Assembly (NCBI GenBank): GCA_003265885.1
Contig: QFBQ01000015.1
Span: 1 to 33,981, forward strand
Length of the DNA: 33,981 nucleotides
Direction: 5' to 3'
Source: Candidatus Marinamargulisbacteria bacterium SCGC AG-343-D04
GTDB taxonomy: Bacteria > Margulisbacteria > Marinamargulisbacteria > GCA-2716485 > GCA-002719695
Positions 15,693-23,997 of this stretch are shown one piece after another; position 1 is the stretch's first letter, and the number at the start of each line of letters is the position of its first letter. Below the pieces are notes generated by a model. The model had not been told where the DNA came from. It saw nothing but the letters and a program-made list of their open reading frames with translations, and ran no database searches. A program made the translations under genes and the position numbers.

Positions 15693-16394
15693 ATGTTTAG
15701 GGTAAGTTGTTGTTTTATGGTGATGTTTTGTTTGGGGTCTACTGTTATGTCGGATTCACTTGTTCACTATGTAGGCAAAGCGTACGATATAAAAACCAAG
15801 GAATTTTTGTATAAAGAAGAGTATAAAGAGTTTAAAGATGGAGGCGATTTAAAAGCGACTTCAGTCTATACCAATAAGAAAAATGACATAATTGCGCGTA
15901 AAGAACTCATCTATAAGCAGAATTTTCAAGCACCTTGCTTAGAGTTCTACAATGAGGTTACGGGGGTAATTGCCTCAGTAAATGTAGGAGAAAATATGGA
16001 GATTGCGTACAGGTCTTCATTTTCAAAGTCATTTAAACGTTCACAGCAGCTAGTGTCGGATTATACGGTAGTAGATTCAGGGCTTCATTATTACATTGTA
16101 AAGCATTGGGATGCATTATTAAGTGGTAAGGAGACTCCTGTAAGGTATGTATCTCCAAGTAAGAGGCGAGATTTTTTGTTAAGTGTAAAGAAAAATAGGA
16201 TAGAAGAATGGAGGGGTAGAGAAACTGTTTTATTTAAGGTTCAGCCTCAGTCATTTTTTTTAAGATTATTTCTTAAGCCTATAATGATTAGATATGAACT
16301 CAAACAAAAACGGTTAATAACATATCAAGGAATTTCCAATATTAAATTATCAAAAAAGATTAATAAAATTTATATGGAGCTCGAATATTTTTAG
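15693..16394 (+). CDS. Exported unknown protein of the CFA cluster
   Basis: 233 residues. A signal peptide is evident: MFRVSCCFMVMFCLGSTVMS is followed by a mature start near residue 20-22. The rest is beta-strand-rich with many Lys and Tyr, and ends RLITYQGISNIKLSKKINKI. That last phrase resembles the R-Y-x-G-x-S-N-I/L pattern of DUF6134/DUF3108-like periplasmic proteins, but the match is short and I do not press it. It lies 41 bases after the DUF1295 gene with AAGGGGG before the ATG, so it is the probable third gene of the CFA operon. A periplasmic role in lipid handling is a guess from context. Confidence 0.75.
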   Translation: MFRVSCCFMVMFCLGSTVMSDSLVHYVGKAYDIKTKEFLYKEEYKEFKDGGDLKATSVYTNKKNDIIARKELIYKQNFQAPCLEFYNEVTGVIASVNVGENMEIAYRSSFSKSFKRSQQLVSDYTVVDSGLHYYIVKHWDALLSGKETPVRYVSPSKRRDFLLSVKKNRIEEWRGRETVLFKVQPQSFFLRLFLKPIMIRYELKQKRLITYQGISNIKLSKKINKIYMELEYF

Positions 16395-16422
16395 ATTTCT
16401 TTCTGTTGGTAAGATTGTTTTA

Positions 16423-16436
16423 AGACAATTTTGTCT
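16423..16436. promoter_or_regulatory. 14-bp perfect palindrome upstream of the DoxX-like gene
   Basis: AGACAATTTTGTCT lies 35 bases before the TATAAT box at 16471-16476. It could be an operator for a dimeric regulator. It was not found before the other operons by eye. Confidence 0.3.
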
Positions 16437-16447
16437 GATGAGTGAGA

Positions 16448-16476
16448 CTTTATTTTAAATTAAATCATTGTATAAT
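16448..16476 (+). promoter_or_regulatory. Possible promoter of the DoxX-like gene
   Basis: A perfect TATAAT (16471-16476) lies 45 bases before the ATG. The hexamer at the usual -35 distance (CTTTAT) is poor, so activation or an unusual spacing is likely if the promoter is real. Confidence 0.35.
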
Positions 16477-16521
16477 TGATTTATATTCATTTGTTAAATA
16501 ATAAAAGTTAAAGGGGAAGAT

Positions 16522-16887
16522 ATGGAAATTTTGAAATATATGAGCCAGATCATTATAGTCGTAGGTATTTTTAATGTATGGTTAGTAAGGTTTAATAAAC
16601 AAACACAGTACAGAGGTGGGGAGTCTAAAAGTTTAGAAGAGGAGTTCCGTGTTTATGGATATCCGCAATGGTTTTTTTATTTAATTGGAGGATTAAAGAT
16701 ACTTTTTGCTTTGTGTATTGGGGCAGGCTTTTGGGTTGAAAATGTAATTAAAATTGGAGCGTCTGGAATGAGTATTTTAATGTTAGGAGCAATTTTTTCT
16801 CATTTGAAAGTTAAAGATAGTGTATCCAAGTGTGTTCCCGCTACTATAATGTTAGGGTTATCTTTATTTATATTTATGTCGTCTTAA
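16522..16887 (+). CDS. DoxX-like small membrane protein
   Basis: 121 residues with four hydrophobic segments: near 8-22, 50-70, 75-90 and 103-120. The phrase YGYPQWFFYLIGGLKILFALCIGAG is typical of DoxX-like proteins, which have redox or quinone-linked roles where known. AAAGGGGAAG precedes the ATG. It has its own possible promoter, and its stop lies 7 bases from the stop of the converging SDR-DUF2867 gene. Confidence 0.8.
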   Translation: MEILKYMSQIIIVVGIFNVWLVRFNKQTQYRGGESKSLEEEFRVYGYPQWFFYLIGGLKILFALCIGAGFWVENVIKIGASGMSILMLGAIFSHLKVKDSVSKCVPATIMLGLSLFIFMSS

Positions 16888-16894
16888 ATATAAA

Positions 16895-18334
16895 TTAGTT
16901 GAGTTCTATTTCTTTTTTTAGACCATTCAAGAGTCCATTAAAGATAAAGAAATGAACTGGATAGAGACTATACCAATATAGTCGACCAAAAAGACCAGAA
17001 GGGTCAAAAATAGCTGATAAATAAAGATCACAAGAGTGATCAGAAGTAGACTTTAATTCGAATTCAAGCCAAGCTTTTCCAGGAAGTTTCATTTCTGCAA
17101 ATAATCTTAAGCAAGAAGGGGGAGAAAATTGTTCTACTCGCCACCAATCTAAAAAGTCTCCTTCATTTATGTTAACGGGGTGCTTTCGTCCACGTCTATA
17201 TCCTGTTCCGCCGAACAGAACATCTATAAAGCCTCTTAACTTCCAGATAAAGTTTCCGTAATACCACCCTTTTTTTCCTCCAATTTGTTGAATAACATGA
17301 AAAGAACTCTTTGCTGATTTTAGAATACTAAGCTTTTTTGTATATACAAGTTTATTCCCGCGTTGTTGTTCTAACCATCCCATATCGTGGTTGGAAGATG
17401 AAAAAGAGCTAGCCCAGTGAGTTCTTCTAAACTCACTATCTTCTCGTTCTATGGCCTTTGAAACGGCCTGAGATAAACTTATAGGCTTAAAGGGAAATGC
17501 TTTAAAAGTTTTATCTTGTTGAGTGACAATAGTTGGAATTTTTATACTGTTTACAAGCTTTCTACCGATACTTGCATAGATCGGGGTGAATACAGATAGC
17601 CATAAACTTGAAAGATAAGGTGTAAGAACAGGGACAGGAATAATGAGTCTTCGTAGATTTCGCTGTTTGGCATATTCCATCATAATATCAGAGTAGGATA
17701 CTTGATCAACTCCACCAATTTCAAAAATTTCGTGATCTGAAATTTTTAAACTAATAGCTTCTTTCAGATATTTTAAAACATCACTTATTCCAATAGGCTG
17801 GGCTTTTACTCTTACCCATTTAGGAGTAATCATAATGGGAAGTCGTTCAGTTAGGTTTCGTATAAGTTCAAAAGAAAGACTTCCGGATCCAATGATTATA
17901 GAGGCTCTAAAGGAAATGCTAGGTATCGGTGAGGTTCTAAATATATTACCCACTTCTTTTCTACTAGCAAGATGACGTGATAATGGTCTATGTGTGTTAA
18001 AGAGTCCTCCTAGATAAATAATTTTCTTAACACCATTTTTTTTTGCACTTTCGACAAAGTTTCTAGCTGAATCAATTTCAAGTTTTTCAAAATCTTTATC
18101 ATGAGTAAGAGAGTGTATAAGATAAAATGCGATATCAATACCTTGGAGTGCTTTATCTAGGCTTTCAGGTTCAAGAGTATTTCCGTATCTCACTTCGTGT
18201 TGTTTAGGAAATTGGTTTTTAAATTGTTCTGGACGACGTACCATAGAGACGACATGAAGCTTTAAATCTATTAAATCTTCGACTAAACGACCTCCAATAT
18301 ATCCGCTTGCGCCGGTAACAAGAATTTTCTGCAT
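16895..18334 (-). CDS. Atypical SDR (NmrA-like) with C-terminal DUF2867 domain
   Basis: 479 residues in two parts. Residues 1-300 form an extended/atypical short-chain dehydrogenase with the nucleotide-binding loop TGASGYIGGRL (7-17), AFYLIHSL and KKIIYLGGL. Residues about 325-479 are a DUF2867 domain, recognised by GWYYGNFIWKLRGFIDVLFGGTGYRRGR and DFLDWWRVE, ending in a hydrophobic stretch (FGRLYWYSLYPVHFFIFNGL). This pairing is a standard family architecture. The substrate is unknown. Such genes recur in photolyase and CFA neighbourhoods. AAGGGGA lies about 11 bases before the ATG. It is the last gene of a minus-strand run behind the C-factor-like SDR. Confidence 0.87.
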   Translation of the reverse strand: MQKILVTGASGYIGGRLVEDLIDLKLHVVSMVRRPEQFKNQFPKQHEVRYGNTLEPESLDKALQGIDIAFYLIHSLTHDKDFEKLEIDSARNFVESAKKNGVKKIIYLGGLFNTHRPLSRHLASRKEVGNIFRTSPIPSISFRASIIIGSGSLSFELIRNLTERLPIMITPKWVRVKAQPIGISDVLKYLKEAISLKISDHEIFEIGGVDQVSYSDIMMEYAKQRNLRRLIIPVPVLTPYLSSLWLSVFTPIYASIGRKLVNSIKIPTIVTQQDKTFKAFPFKPISLSQAVSKAIEREDSEFRRTHWASSFSSSNHDMGWLEQQRGNKLVYTKKLSILKSAKSSFHVIQQIGGKKGWYYGNFIWKLRGFIDVLFGGTGYRRGRKHPVNINEGDFLDWWRVEQFSPPSCLRLFAEMKLPGKAWLEFELKSTSDHSCDLYLSAIFDPSGLFGRLYWYSLYPVHFFIFNGLLNGLKKEIELN

Positions 18335-18445
18335 ATGTTTATATTCCCCTTATTCTATATTTTGAATCCATTAATAATTTTTCAGAAATAGTTTTAATAC
18401 TTGGCGATGATGATTTTAATTCTCGGTTGAATACGATTTTATTCA

Positions 18446-19201
18446 TTAAAAGGGTATTCGTGAGCCATCATATGCAAATTGATAGCCACTATCATTTGCA
18501 GACAGATTAGATAATGTATTGATGAGCTGAGATACAGCATGTTCGGGTGTAAATAGTTTTTTAGAATCGATATGTTTTTGAAAAGGGGCAGATAACTTAC
18601 TATCGACTGTGCCTGGATGAAGTGCAATACAGATTGCTTTTTTATTTTGTCTTTTAATTTCAATAGAGGCAGATTTTATCATCATACAAAGAGCGGCTTT
18701 AGATGCTCTATATGAATACCAACCTCCAAGTTTGTTATCACTAATACTGCCAATTCTAGCACAAAGAGAGGCTATAATGCTTTGATTTTCTTTGTTTAAT
18801 AGTGGCCAAAAATGTTTGATAATCAAGCTTGGACCGATAGTGTTTGTCAAATAAAAAAACTGCGCTTTTTCGGCTGAAAATTCGGATAATGATTTTTCTG
18901 GCATAAGCTCATTAGAATGAAGAGATCCTGTGCAGCACATGACTAAATCAAGTGAGATATGCTTGGGAATGAGATCTTTTGCAGTGAGAATACTGTCTTC
19001 AGATGTTAAGTCAAATGTAGAAGAAATGACTCGATCGTCACTGTATTTTTGTTCTTTTCGTGAAAATGTAAATAAAGTTTCTAATTTTGTTGAAGATAAA
19101 AATTTGTTGATAAAAGCTGAACCTATTGAGCCTGATCCACCAAAGATAGCAATGTTTTTAAGAGAGTTTAAATAAGTTGAATCGTATTGAAAGTTCATCA
19201 T
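18446..19201 (-). CDS. Short-chain dehydrogenase, C-factor (CsgA)-like
   Basis: 251 residues of Rossmann fold. The nucleotide-binding loop GGSGSIG is at 21-27 and the catalytic Tyr164-x3-Lys168 is in SYRASKAAL; CARIGSISDNKLGGWYSYRASK is close to C-factor-like enzymes. It uses NAD(P)H on an unknown carbonyl or alcohol. Two Met codons begin the frame, with no clear ribosome site, and its start lies 44 bases inside the end of the DUF429 gene, which suggests coupled translation. This SDR type often travels with photolyase genes. Confidence 0.87.
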   Translation of the reverse strand: MMNFQYDSTYLNSLKNIAIFGGSGSIGSAFINKFLSSTKLETLFTFSRKEQKYSDDRVISSTFDLTSEDSILTAKDLIPKHISLDLVMCCTGSLHSNELMPEKSLSEFSAEKAQFFYLTNTIGPSLIIKHFWPLLNKENQSIIASLCARIGSISDNKLGGWYSYRASKAALCMMIKSASIEIKRQNKKAICIALHPGTVDSKLSAPFQKHIDSKKLFTPEHAVSQLINTLSNLSANDSGYQFAYDGSRIPF

Positions 19202-19898
19202 TTATCATGATATCACTTTTATCTGTAAAGTGAAAAAAATGTTTTTTTTCTATTAAACATCCGAGGAATAGAGCATCAATGATGTCGTCGATAGAGCATA
19301 TGCAGGAAGGAAATAACTGTTTTAGGTCTTTTATTGCTTTAGAGATGATGTTAAACGATATTTGTCTATTTATTAAAGAAGAGATTACTTCTAGACGCTG
19401 ATATTGCCCTTCAATTAATTTTTTTGATTTTTTATTATGATTAATATAGTAATGAAAAAGAAGTTCAGGGTGTACTTCTTTAAGTATATTGTTGGAAACA
19501 TTGTTAAATTGAACAGCTTCTTTAATCTTTGAAAAAAGATTAAATGATTGAATAGATATTTTTTGTTTAGAATGCTTTTCACATAATGAATTAATATCTT
19601 GATAAGGTAATTCTAGCCAAGATAATACTGGCGCATAAAAAATGCTTGAATGATACTTTCCAAGCAGTTTTTTTGCTTTTATATCAGAAGCCCTAGGATA
19701 ATCGTTGATTGAAAGAGGGAGCGTAACGGGTATATCGATATATATTTTTTCAAATTCACTACTTTTGTAATCATGTAGGGATGAAACAAAGCTCAGCACG
19801 ATTTCTTTTTCAATAATTTGGCAAGAAATCCACCCAGATTTACAGCCATCAATTGCAATCCAATCTGATTTTTCAAAACGGTTACTTACAGAGATCAC
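19158..19898 (-). CDS. DUF429 family protein (RNase H-like fold)
   Basis: 246 residues starting at GTG 19898. The DUF429 marks are DWIAIDGCKSGWISCQI (12-28), the acidic strand YIDIPVTLP (52-60), then RASDIKAKKLLG and SSIFYAPVLS. Further on are KEVHPELLF and SIDDIIDALFLG. The family is thought to have an RNase H/actin-like fold with Asp/Glu at possible catalytic positions (Asp17, Asp53, Glu143 region), but no activity is established. It is the first gene of the minus-strand run and divergent from the cupredoxin-photolyase operon, sharing a 163-base control region with it. Confidence 0.85.
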   Translation of the reverse strand: MISVSNRFEKSDWIAIDGCKSGWISCQIIEKEIVLSFVSSLHDYKSSEFEKIYIDIPVTLPLSINDYPRASDIKAKKLLGKYHSSIFYAPVLSWLELPYQDINSLCEKHSKQKISIQSFNLFSKIKEAVQFNNVSNNILKEVHPELLFHYYINHNKKSKKLIEGQYQRLEVISSLINRQISFNIISKAIKDLKQLFPSCICSIDDIIDALFLGCLIEKKHFFHFTDKSDIMINDELSIRFNLFKLS

Positions 19899-19943
19899 AA
19901 AAAGAGTATAAATAAAATATTACATAATTATAACTTTTTAATA

Positions 19944-19974
19944 TTGTGTTTTTAGATAAAAGTAAGGTTAATAT
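19944..19974 (+). promoter_or_regulatory. Weak candidate promoter of the 14-gene photo-repair operon
   Basis: TTGTGT (19944-19949), a 19-base spacer and TAATAT (19969-19974). The long spacer recalls promoters activated by MerR-type regulators, which include the light-responsive LitR/CarH group. No regulator gene is in the window and no clear dyad lies in the spacer, so this is a pointer only. Confidence 0.2.
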
Positions 19975-20030
19975 GTTTAAAATCAGTCAAATGTGATATG
20001 GTTTTAAAAAAATAGTAAGGAGGTGGTGAA

Positions 20031-20120
20031 ATGTTTAGATCAAATTTTGAAGGAGATAAACATGAAATATTTACTTATATTTTTAATGACATTTACGTTA
20101 GTTGGGTGTTCAGGACCTAA
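20031..20120 (+). CDS. Possible 29-codon leader ORF overlapping the cupredoxin start
   Basis: ATG at 20031 follows a near-perfect TAAGGAGGTG (20016-20024) and reads 29 codons out of frame with the cupredoxin gene, ending at 20120, well inside it. The sequence (MFRSNFEGDKHEIF...) resembles no family. It may be a leader that modulates translation of the operon's first gene, or an accident of a strong ribosome site. Confidence 0.3.
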   Translation: MFRSNFEGDKHEIFTYIFNDIYVSWVFRT

Positions 20121-20484
20121 GCAGGTTACTATAACTATCCAACCGGATGGTAATAAAATGGCTTTTCTTACAACTGAGTTTACCGTTAAGGCTAACCAGG
20201 AAGTAAAAATAGTAATGGATAATACTGCTACTATTGAAGTCATGAAGCATAATGTTGTCATTTTGAACGACGAATCTAAAATCAACGAAGTTGGACAACA
20301 AGCACTTTCATCCCCAGGATATTTGCCAAACCATTCTGCAATTATTGCTGCAACTCCTATGGCAGGAGCTGGCGAAAAAACAGAAGTAACATTTAAAGCT
20401 CCAAGTAATCCGGGAGAATATGTTTATATTTGCACTTTTCCAGGGCATTATATGATGATGAAAGGGAAGATGTTAGTTAACTAA
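20062..20484 (+). CDS. Cupredoxin lipoprotein (plastocyanin/azurin family)
   Basis: 140 residues from the ATG at 20062, which has AAGGAG at 20050-20055. A lipoprotein signal ends in the lipobox LVGC (Cys16), so the protein is anchored in a membrane facing the periplasm. The type 1 copper ligands are all present: His63 in MKHNVVIL, and Cys124, His129 and Met133 in ICTFPGHYMMMKG. It should shuttle single electrons in the periplasm. It is the first gene of the tight 14-gene run and only nine bases from the PNPOx-like gene. A copper electron carrier leading a DNA photorepair operon is unusual; the HMA protein at the other end of the run is a second metal-binding exported protein. Confidence 0.9.
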   Translation: MKYLLIFLMTFTLVGCSGPKQVTITIQPDGNKMAFLTTEFTVKANQEVKIVMDNTATIEVMKHNVVILNDESKINEVGQQALSSPGYLPNHSAIIAATPMAGAGEKTEVTFKAPSNPGEYVYICTFPGHYMMMKGKMLVN

Positions 20485-20493
20485 AATTGTTTA

Positions 20494-21084
20494 ATGAAAA
20501 AAGAAGGGTTAGATAGAAAGTTTTTAAATAAAGCAGATTTGCTTTTATCTAATGCTATTAGTTGTTCTACTCATCCATTTCATCTGTGTACTGTAGCAAC
20601 AACAGATGGAATGGATGTTGAACAACGAACTGTAGTGTTAAGAAAGTGGGATTTAAAAAGACAAGCATTGATGTTTCATACAGATTATAGATCATCAAAA
20701 GTAGCAGCGTTAAAAAAAAATAATAAATGTTCCGTTCTTTTTTATTCAAAAGAAGATAAGTTGCAATTAAGATTTCAATGCGTTGCGCATATTCATTACA
20801 AAGACAAGCTGAGTGATGATTTTTTTGCAAAAGCTACAGATCAGCAAAAAGAATGCTATAGATATTCTTTATCGCCTTCTTCGGTAATTAATACTGAAAC
20901 AAAAGAAAAAATGTTGCGAAATGACGAGAGCGTAAAAAAAGTGAACCCCTATGAAAATTTTTCGCTTTGCATAGTAAATTTTACAGAGTTAGATTTATTG
21001 CATTTAGAATTTAGTGGTCATACAAGAGTTCATTATTCTTGGGATTCTAAAGGGGATGTTTTGGCCAAATATATTGTAGCTTAA
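20494..21084 (+). CDS. Pyridoxamine 5'-phosphate oxidase-like FMN-binding protein
   Basis: 196 residues with the split-barrel flavin fold. The typical run is EQRTVVLRKWD followed by LMFHTDYRSSKVAAL, which binds FMN phosphate in the family; then CSVLFYSKEDKLQLRFQ, a dimer-interface segment, and a C-terminal strand LDLLHLEFSGHTRVHY. It lacks the long C-terminal pyridoxal-phosphate-binding region of true PdxH, so it belongs to the general FMN-binding (Alr4036-like) group of unknown substrate. It starts nine bases after the cupredoxin stop without a clear ribosome site, so it is probably translated by coupling. Confidence 0.85.
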   Translation: MKKEGLDRKFLNKADLLLSNAISCSTHPFHLCTVATTDGMDVEQRTVVLRKWDLKRQALMFHTDYRSSKVAALKKNNKCSVLFYSKEDKLQLRFQCVAHIHYKDKLSDDFFAKATDQQKECYRYSLSPSSVINTETKEKMLRNDESVKKVNPYENFSLCIVNFTELDLLHLEFSGHTRVHYSWDSKGDVLAKYIVA

Positions 21085-21096
21085 AGGGAGATAATA

Positions 21097-22500
21097 ATGA
21101 CAAAATCAATACTATTGTTTCGAAATGATTTACGTTGTTTTGATAACGAAGCTTTATCAGAAGCATTAACATGTAAAGAATGTTATCCAGTTTTTATTTA
21201 TGATCAATCCTATACTAGAGATTTAGGCGAAGCAAGTGTGTTATGGTTGTATCATGCGCTTAAATCTTTGGATCAAGATCTAAAAGAATGTTTGTCTTTT
21301 TTTAATGGAGATTATCAAGAAATTATTCTTAATCTTGTTCAAAAACATTCTATTACGGATGTGTATTTAGATCGTACATATGAACACGGTTTAGACATCG
21401 GAGACCAAGAGTTAGCTGTTAAATTAAAAGAGATTAAGTGTGAACTTCATATTTTTCATCAACGAACCTTGTGGGATATTACTCAGATTTTAAAAGGAGA
21501 TCAAACACCTTATAAGGTGTTTACACCTTTTTTTAAACGCGGGTGTTTAGAAGAAGCTGAACCAGAACGGCCAGTGGAAAAACCTGTTATTGATAATCTA
21601 GTTAAATTTAATGAATCAGAAGATCTTTCAGAAGTCATTTCGCTGTCTAAATTAGAATGGACATCTTCAATTATTAAACAGTGGGATATTTCCGAAAATG
21701 GAGCTCAAGTATTATGGAAAAATTTTCTTAGTAATGGATTGGATTATTATAAAGAAGGAAGAAATTTTCCTAACAAAGATTATGTTTCCCGATTATCTCC
21801 TTATATTCGATTCGGTCAAATATCTGTCCGGCAACTCTATCATGATGTGCAGGCACATGGTTCTAGTTCAAACCATTATCACTTTATAAGTGAGTTAGGG
21901 TGGAGAGAGTTTTCTTATTATTTGCTCTATCACTTTCCTACATTTAAGCAAGATAATTTTCAGTCTAAATTTGACAAGTTTCCTTGGAAGTTTGACGAGT
22001 CTTTATATAAAGCTTGGTGCAAAGGAAAAACGGGGTATCCCATCATTGATGCCGGAATGAGGGAACTATATCAAACAGGATATATTCATAATAGACCTAG
22101 AATGATTTGTGGTTCTTTTCTTGTGAAAAATTTATTAATTCATTGGTCTCATGGAGAGAAATGGTTTTGGGATTGCTTATTTGATGCAGACTTTGCAAAT
22201 AATGTAGCTGGATGGCAATGGGTGGCTGGGACAGGCGCTGATGCAGCTCCTTATTTTAGGATTTTTAATCCTATGTTGCAGGGATCTAAATTTGATCCTA
22301 CAGGAGAGTATATTAAAACGTATGTTCCCGAGTTAAAAGAAATGCCTCTTAAGTATTTAAATGCTCCATGGGAGGCACCCGTAAGTGTTTTGCAAGAAGC
22401 AAATATTGTTTTAGGTAAAGATTATCCAAGGCCTATCGTAAATTTTAAAGAATCGAGAGAAGTGGCATTAGAAGCATTTCGATCAATAAAGGGTGAGTGA
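21097..22500 (+). CDS. phrB: Class I deoxyribodipyrimidine (CPD) photolyase
   Basis: 467 residues, full length. The N-terminal antenna domain starts ILLFRNDLRCFDNEAL; the C-terminal FAD domain has ELGWREFSYYLLYHFP (266-281), GKTGYPIIDAGMREL, YIHNRPRMI, and AGWQWVAGTGADAAPYFRIFNP. The electron-transfer tryptophan triad of the Escherichia coli enzyme has counterparts at Trp307, Trp350 and Trp373. It splits cyclobutane pyrimidine dimers with blue light and reduced FAD. AAAGGGAG precedes the ATG, 12 bases after the PNPOx-like gene. Its stop overlaps the start of the DUF2805 gene in TGATG, showing tight coupling. Confidence 0.95.
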   Translation: MTKSILLFRNDLRCFDNEALSEALTCKECYPVFIYDQSYTRDLGEASVLWLYHALKSLDQDLKECLSFFNGDYQEIILNLVQKHSITDVYLDRTYEHGLDIGDQELAVKLKEIKCELHIFHQRTLWDITQILKGDQTPYKVFTPFFKRGCLEEAEPERPVEKPVIDNLVKFNESEDLSEVISLSKLEWTSSIIKQWDISENGAQVLWKNFLSNGLDYYKEGRNFPNKDYVSRLSPYIRFGQISVRQLYHDVQAHGSSSNHYHFISELGWREFSYYLLYHFPTFKQDNFQSKFDKFPWKFDESLYKAWCKGKTGYPIIDAGMRELYQTGYIHNRPRMICGSFLVKNLLIHWSHGEKWFWDCLFDADFANNVAGWQWVAGTGADAAPYFRIFNPMLQGSKFDPTGEYIKTYVPELKEMPLKYLNAPWEAPVSVLQEANIVLGKDYPRPIVNFKESREVALEAFRSIKGE

Positions 22501-22733
22501 TGAATATAGATAAACTATCTCAAGGTGTTATACACGATATTATTAGTTTAGCTTGGTGCGATAAAACCTCTTTTGAAATGATAAAAACTCAAACAAATAT
22601 TGCGGCAGATGATGTAAAAAAAATTATGAAAAGGTATTTGAAGAGATCTAGTTATCGGGTGTGGAGAGATAGAGTGACTCGCAATAAGCGTAAACATGAA
22701 TTTAAGAATAAAGGAGTGTTTTACTATGATTGA
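22500..22733 (+). CDS. DUF2805/TIGR03643 small protein
   Basis: 77 residues: HDIISLAWCDKTSFEMIKTQ, then an HTH-like stretch DVKKIMKRYLKRSSYRVWRDRVTRNKRKHE. The order 'AW-D-T-F--I' and 'LK-SS-R-WR-RV' is the TIGR03643 pattern. The family is found beside photolyases and cryptochromes in many bacteria, with unknown function. The compact helical, basic form would suit nucleic-acid binding. Start: the ATG overlaps the photolyase stop. Confidence 0.88.
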   Translation: MNIDKLSQGVIHDIISLAWCDKTSFEMIKTQTNIAADDVKKIMKRYLKRSSYRVWRDRVTRNKRKHEFKNKGVFYYD

Positions 22734-23139
22734 GTGGATACATTTTTTAAGTTCTTTTTGGATGATGACAGTCATTTGGTTTGTACAAATAGTACATTAT
22801 CCACTCTTTGCATATGTCCCCAAGTATTCTAGGATCGAGTACTCTCGAAAACACCAACAATGGATATCTGTTTTAGTGATGCCTGGGATGTTGATTGAGG
22901 CTATTTCATTGGTTTTATTAGGAAAAGAAATGCTATTTAATCAACAATGGATCTTGATGTTGTTAAGTCTATTGATTATTTGGGGATCAACATTTTTTTT
23001 GCAAGTTCCCTGTCATAATAACCTTTTAAAAGATCCGAATGATAGGATAGTTAGAAAGTTAGTGAGTACAAATTGGATTCGTACATTTTTTTGGACATTA
23101 AAAACAATAATTGTTGGAAATTACGTGATAGGGAGTTAA
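22726..23139 (+). CDS. Small four-helix membrane protein of the photolyase operon (a)
   Basis: 137 residues from the ATG at 22726, with AAGGAG at 22711-22716. It overlaps the end of the DUF2805 gene by eight bases. Hydrophobic segments lie near residues 5-25, 45-65, 70-90 and 115-135. Seen motifs are VQIVHYPLFAYV and ending NWIRTFFWTLKTIIVG, a layout found in small membrane proteins of the DUF1772-like kind. Histidines at HYP and in the last loops could bind haem or a quinone, but this is speculation. It is a recurring neighbour of photolyase genes; function unknown. Confidence 0.75.
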   Translation: MIEWIHFLSSFWMMTVIWFVQIVHYPLFAYVPKYSRIEYSRKHQQWISVLVMPGMLIEAISLVLLGKEMLFNQQWILMLLSLLIIWGSTFFLQVPCHNNLLKDPNDRIVRKLVSTNWIRTFFWTLKTIIVGNYVIGS

Positions 23140-23141
23140 CA

Positions 23142-23552
23142 ATGAAAAAGTCATATTTTGAACGATACAAATGGCCTAAAATATTACTTAAAATTGCGGG
23201 TTTATATAATGTGTGTTGGGGGACTAGTGTTATTTTATTTCCTACATTATTTTTTGATTTTATGGGGGCTCCTTACCCAACTTACATGTCTATTTGGCAG
23301 TGTGTGGGAATGATTGTGGGCGTATACGGTGTAGGTTATATTATCGCGGCTCATAATCCTTTAAAACATTGGGTTATCATATTTGTAGGGTTGTTGGGGA
23401 AAATGTTTGGACCTATTGGCTTTGTATATCATGTGATATTAGGAACATTTCCAGCATCTTTTGCGTGGGTTATTTTAGGAAATGATTTGATTTGGTGGAT
23501 ACCTTTTTCAATCATTTTATACAATGTATATAAGGAGTCAAAAAATGCATGA
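23142..23552 (+). CDS. Small four-helix membrane protein of the photolyase operon (b)
   Basis: 136 residues from the ATG at 23142, two bases after the previous stop, with AGGGAG at 23130-23135. Four hydrophobic segments. The start KIAGLYNVCWGTSVILFPTLFF and the central MSIWQCVGMIVGVYGVGYIIAA and GKMFGPIGFVYH are characteristic of a small membrane family seen next to photolyase/cryptochrome genes. No function is known. A longer in-frame start upstream would overlap the previous gene and adds unlikely sequence. Confidence 0.78.
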   Translation: MKKSYFERYKWPKILLKIAGLYNVCWGTSVILFPTLFFDFMGAPYPTYMSIWQCVGMIVGVYGVGYIIAAHNPLKHWVIIFVGLLGKMFGPIGFVYHVILGTFPASFAWVILGNDLIWWIPFSIILYNVYKESKNA

Positions 23553-23997
23553 ATATTATAACGAAATAGTGGTGCCTGAAAAAATTCAAACCGTATTTGA
23601 GTTTTTTAATACGCCTGAAAATTTACAAGAATTAATGCCTTCATTTATGTCTTTTAAGTTATTAACTCCTGGGAAACTAGAAACGAAAGAAGGTGCCGTA
23701 TTTGATTATATTGTTAAGGTTTTTGGAATACCAAATAGATGGACTACTTATATAACAGATTATGATCCACCTTATAGTTTTGCTGATATACAATTGAAAG
23801 GACCGAATTCTTATTGGCATCATGTACATACATTTAAAGAAGTAGATAATGGAACTCTTGTTTCAGATCACATTCATTATATCTTACCTTTTGGCTTAAT
23901 AGGTAAATTGGGAAAAGCAGTCGTAATGGGCCCACTTATAAACTCTTTATTTAATCATAGAAGCAAAGTTATTAAAGATAAATTTGGTTCAGTTTAA
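23545..23997 (+). CDS. SRPBCC (START/Bet v1-like) ligand-binding protein
   Basis: 150 residues from the ATG at 23545 with AAGGAG at 23532-23537; the start overlaps the previous gene by eight bases. The SRPBCC fold is shown by the opening strand YYNEIVVPEKIQTVFEFFNTPENLQELMP, a middle with VFGIPNRWTTYITDYDPPYSFAD, then WHHVHTFKEVDNGTLVSDHIHYILPFGLIGKL, and a closing helix with RSKVIKDKFG. Members hold a hydrophobic ligand in a deep pocket. This subtype often accompanies photolyase and SDR-DUF2867 genes; the ligand (lipid, pigment, flavin) is unknown. Confidence 0.88.
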   Translation: MHEYYNEIVVPEKIQTVFEFFNTPENLQELMPSFMSFKLLTPGKLETKEGAVFDYIVKVFGIPNRWTTYITDYDPPYSFADIQLKGPNSYWHHVHTFKEVDNGTLVSDHIHYILPFGLIGKLGKAVVMGPLINSLFNHRSKVIKDKFGSV

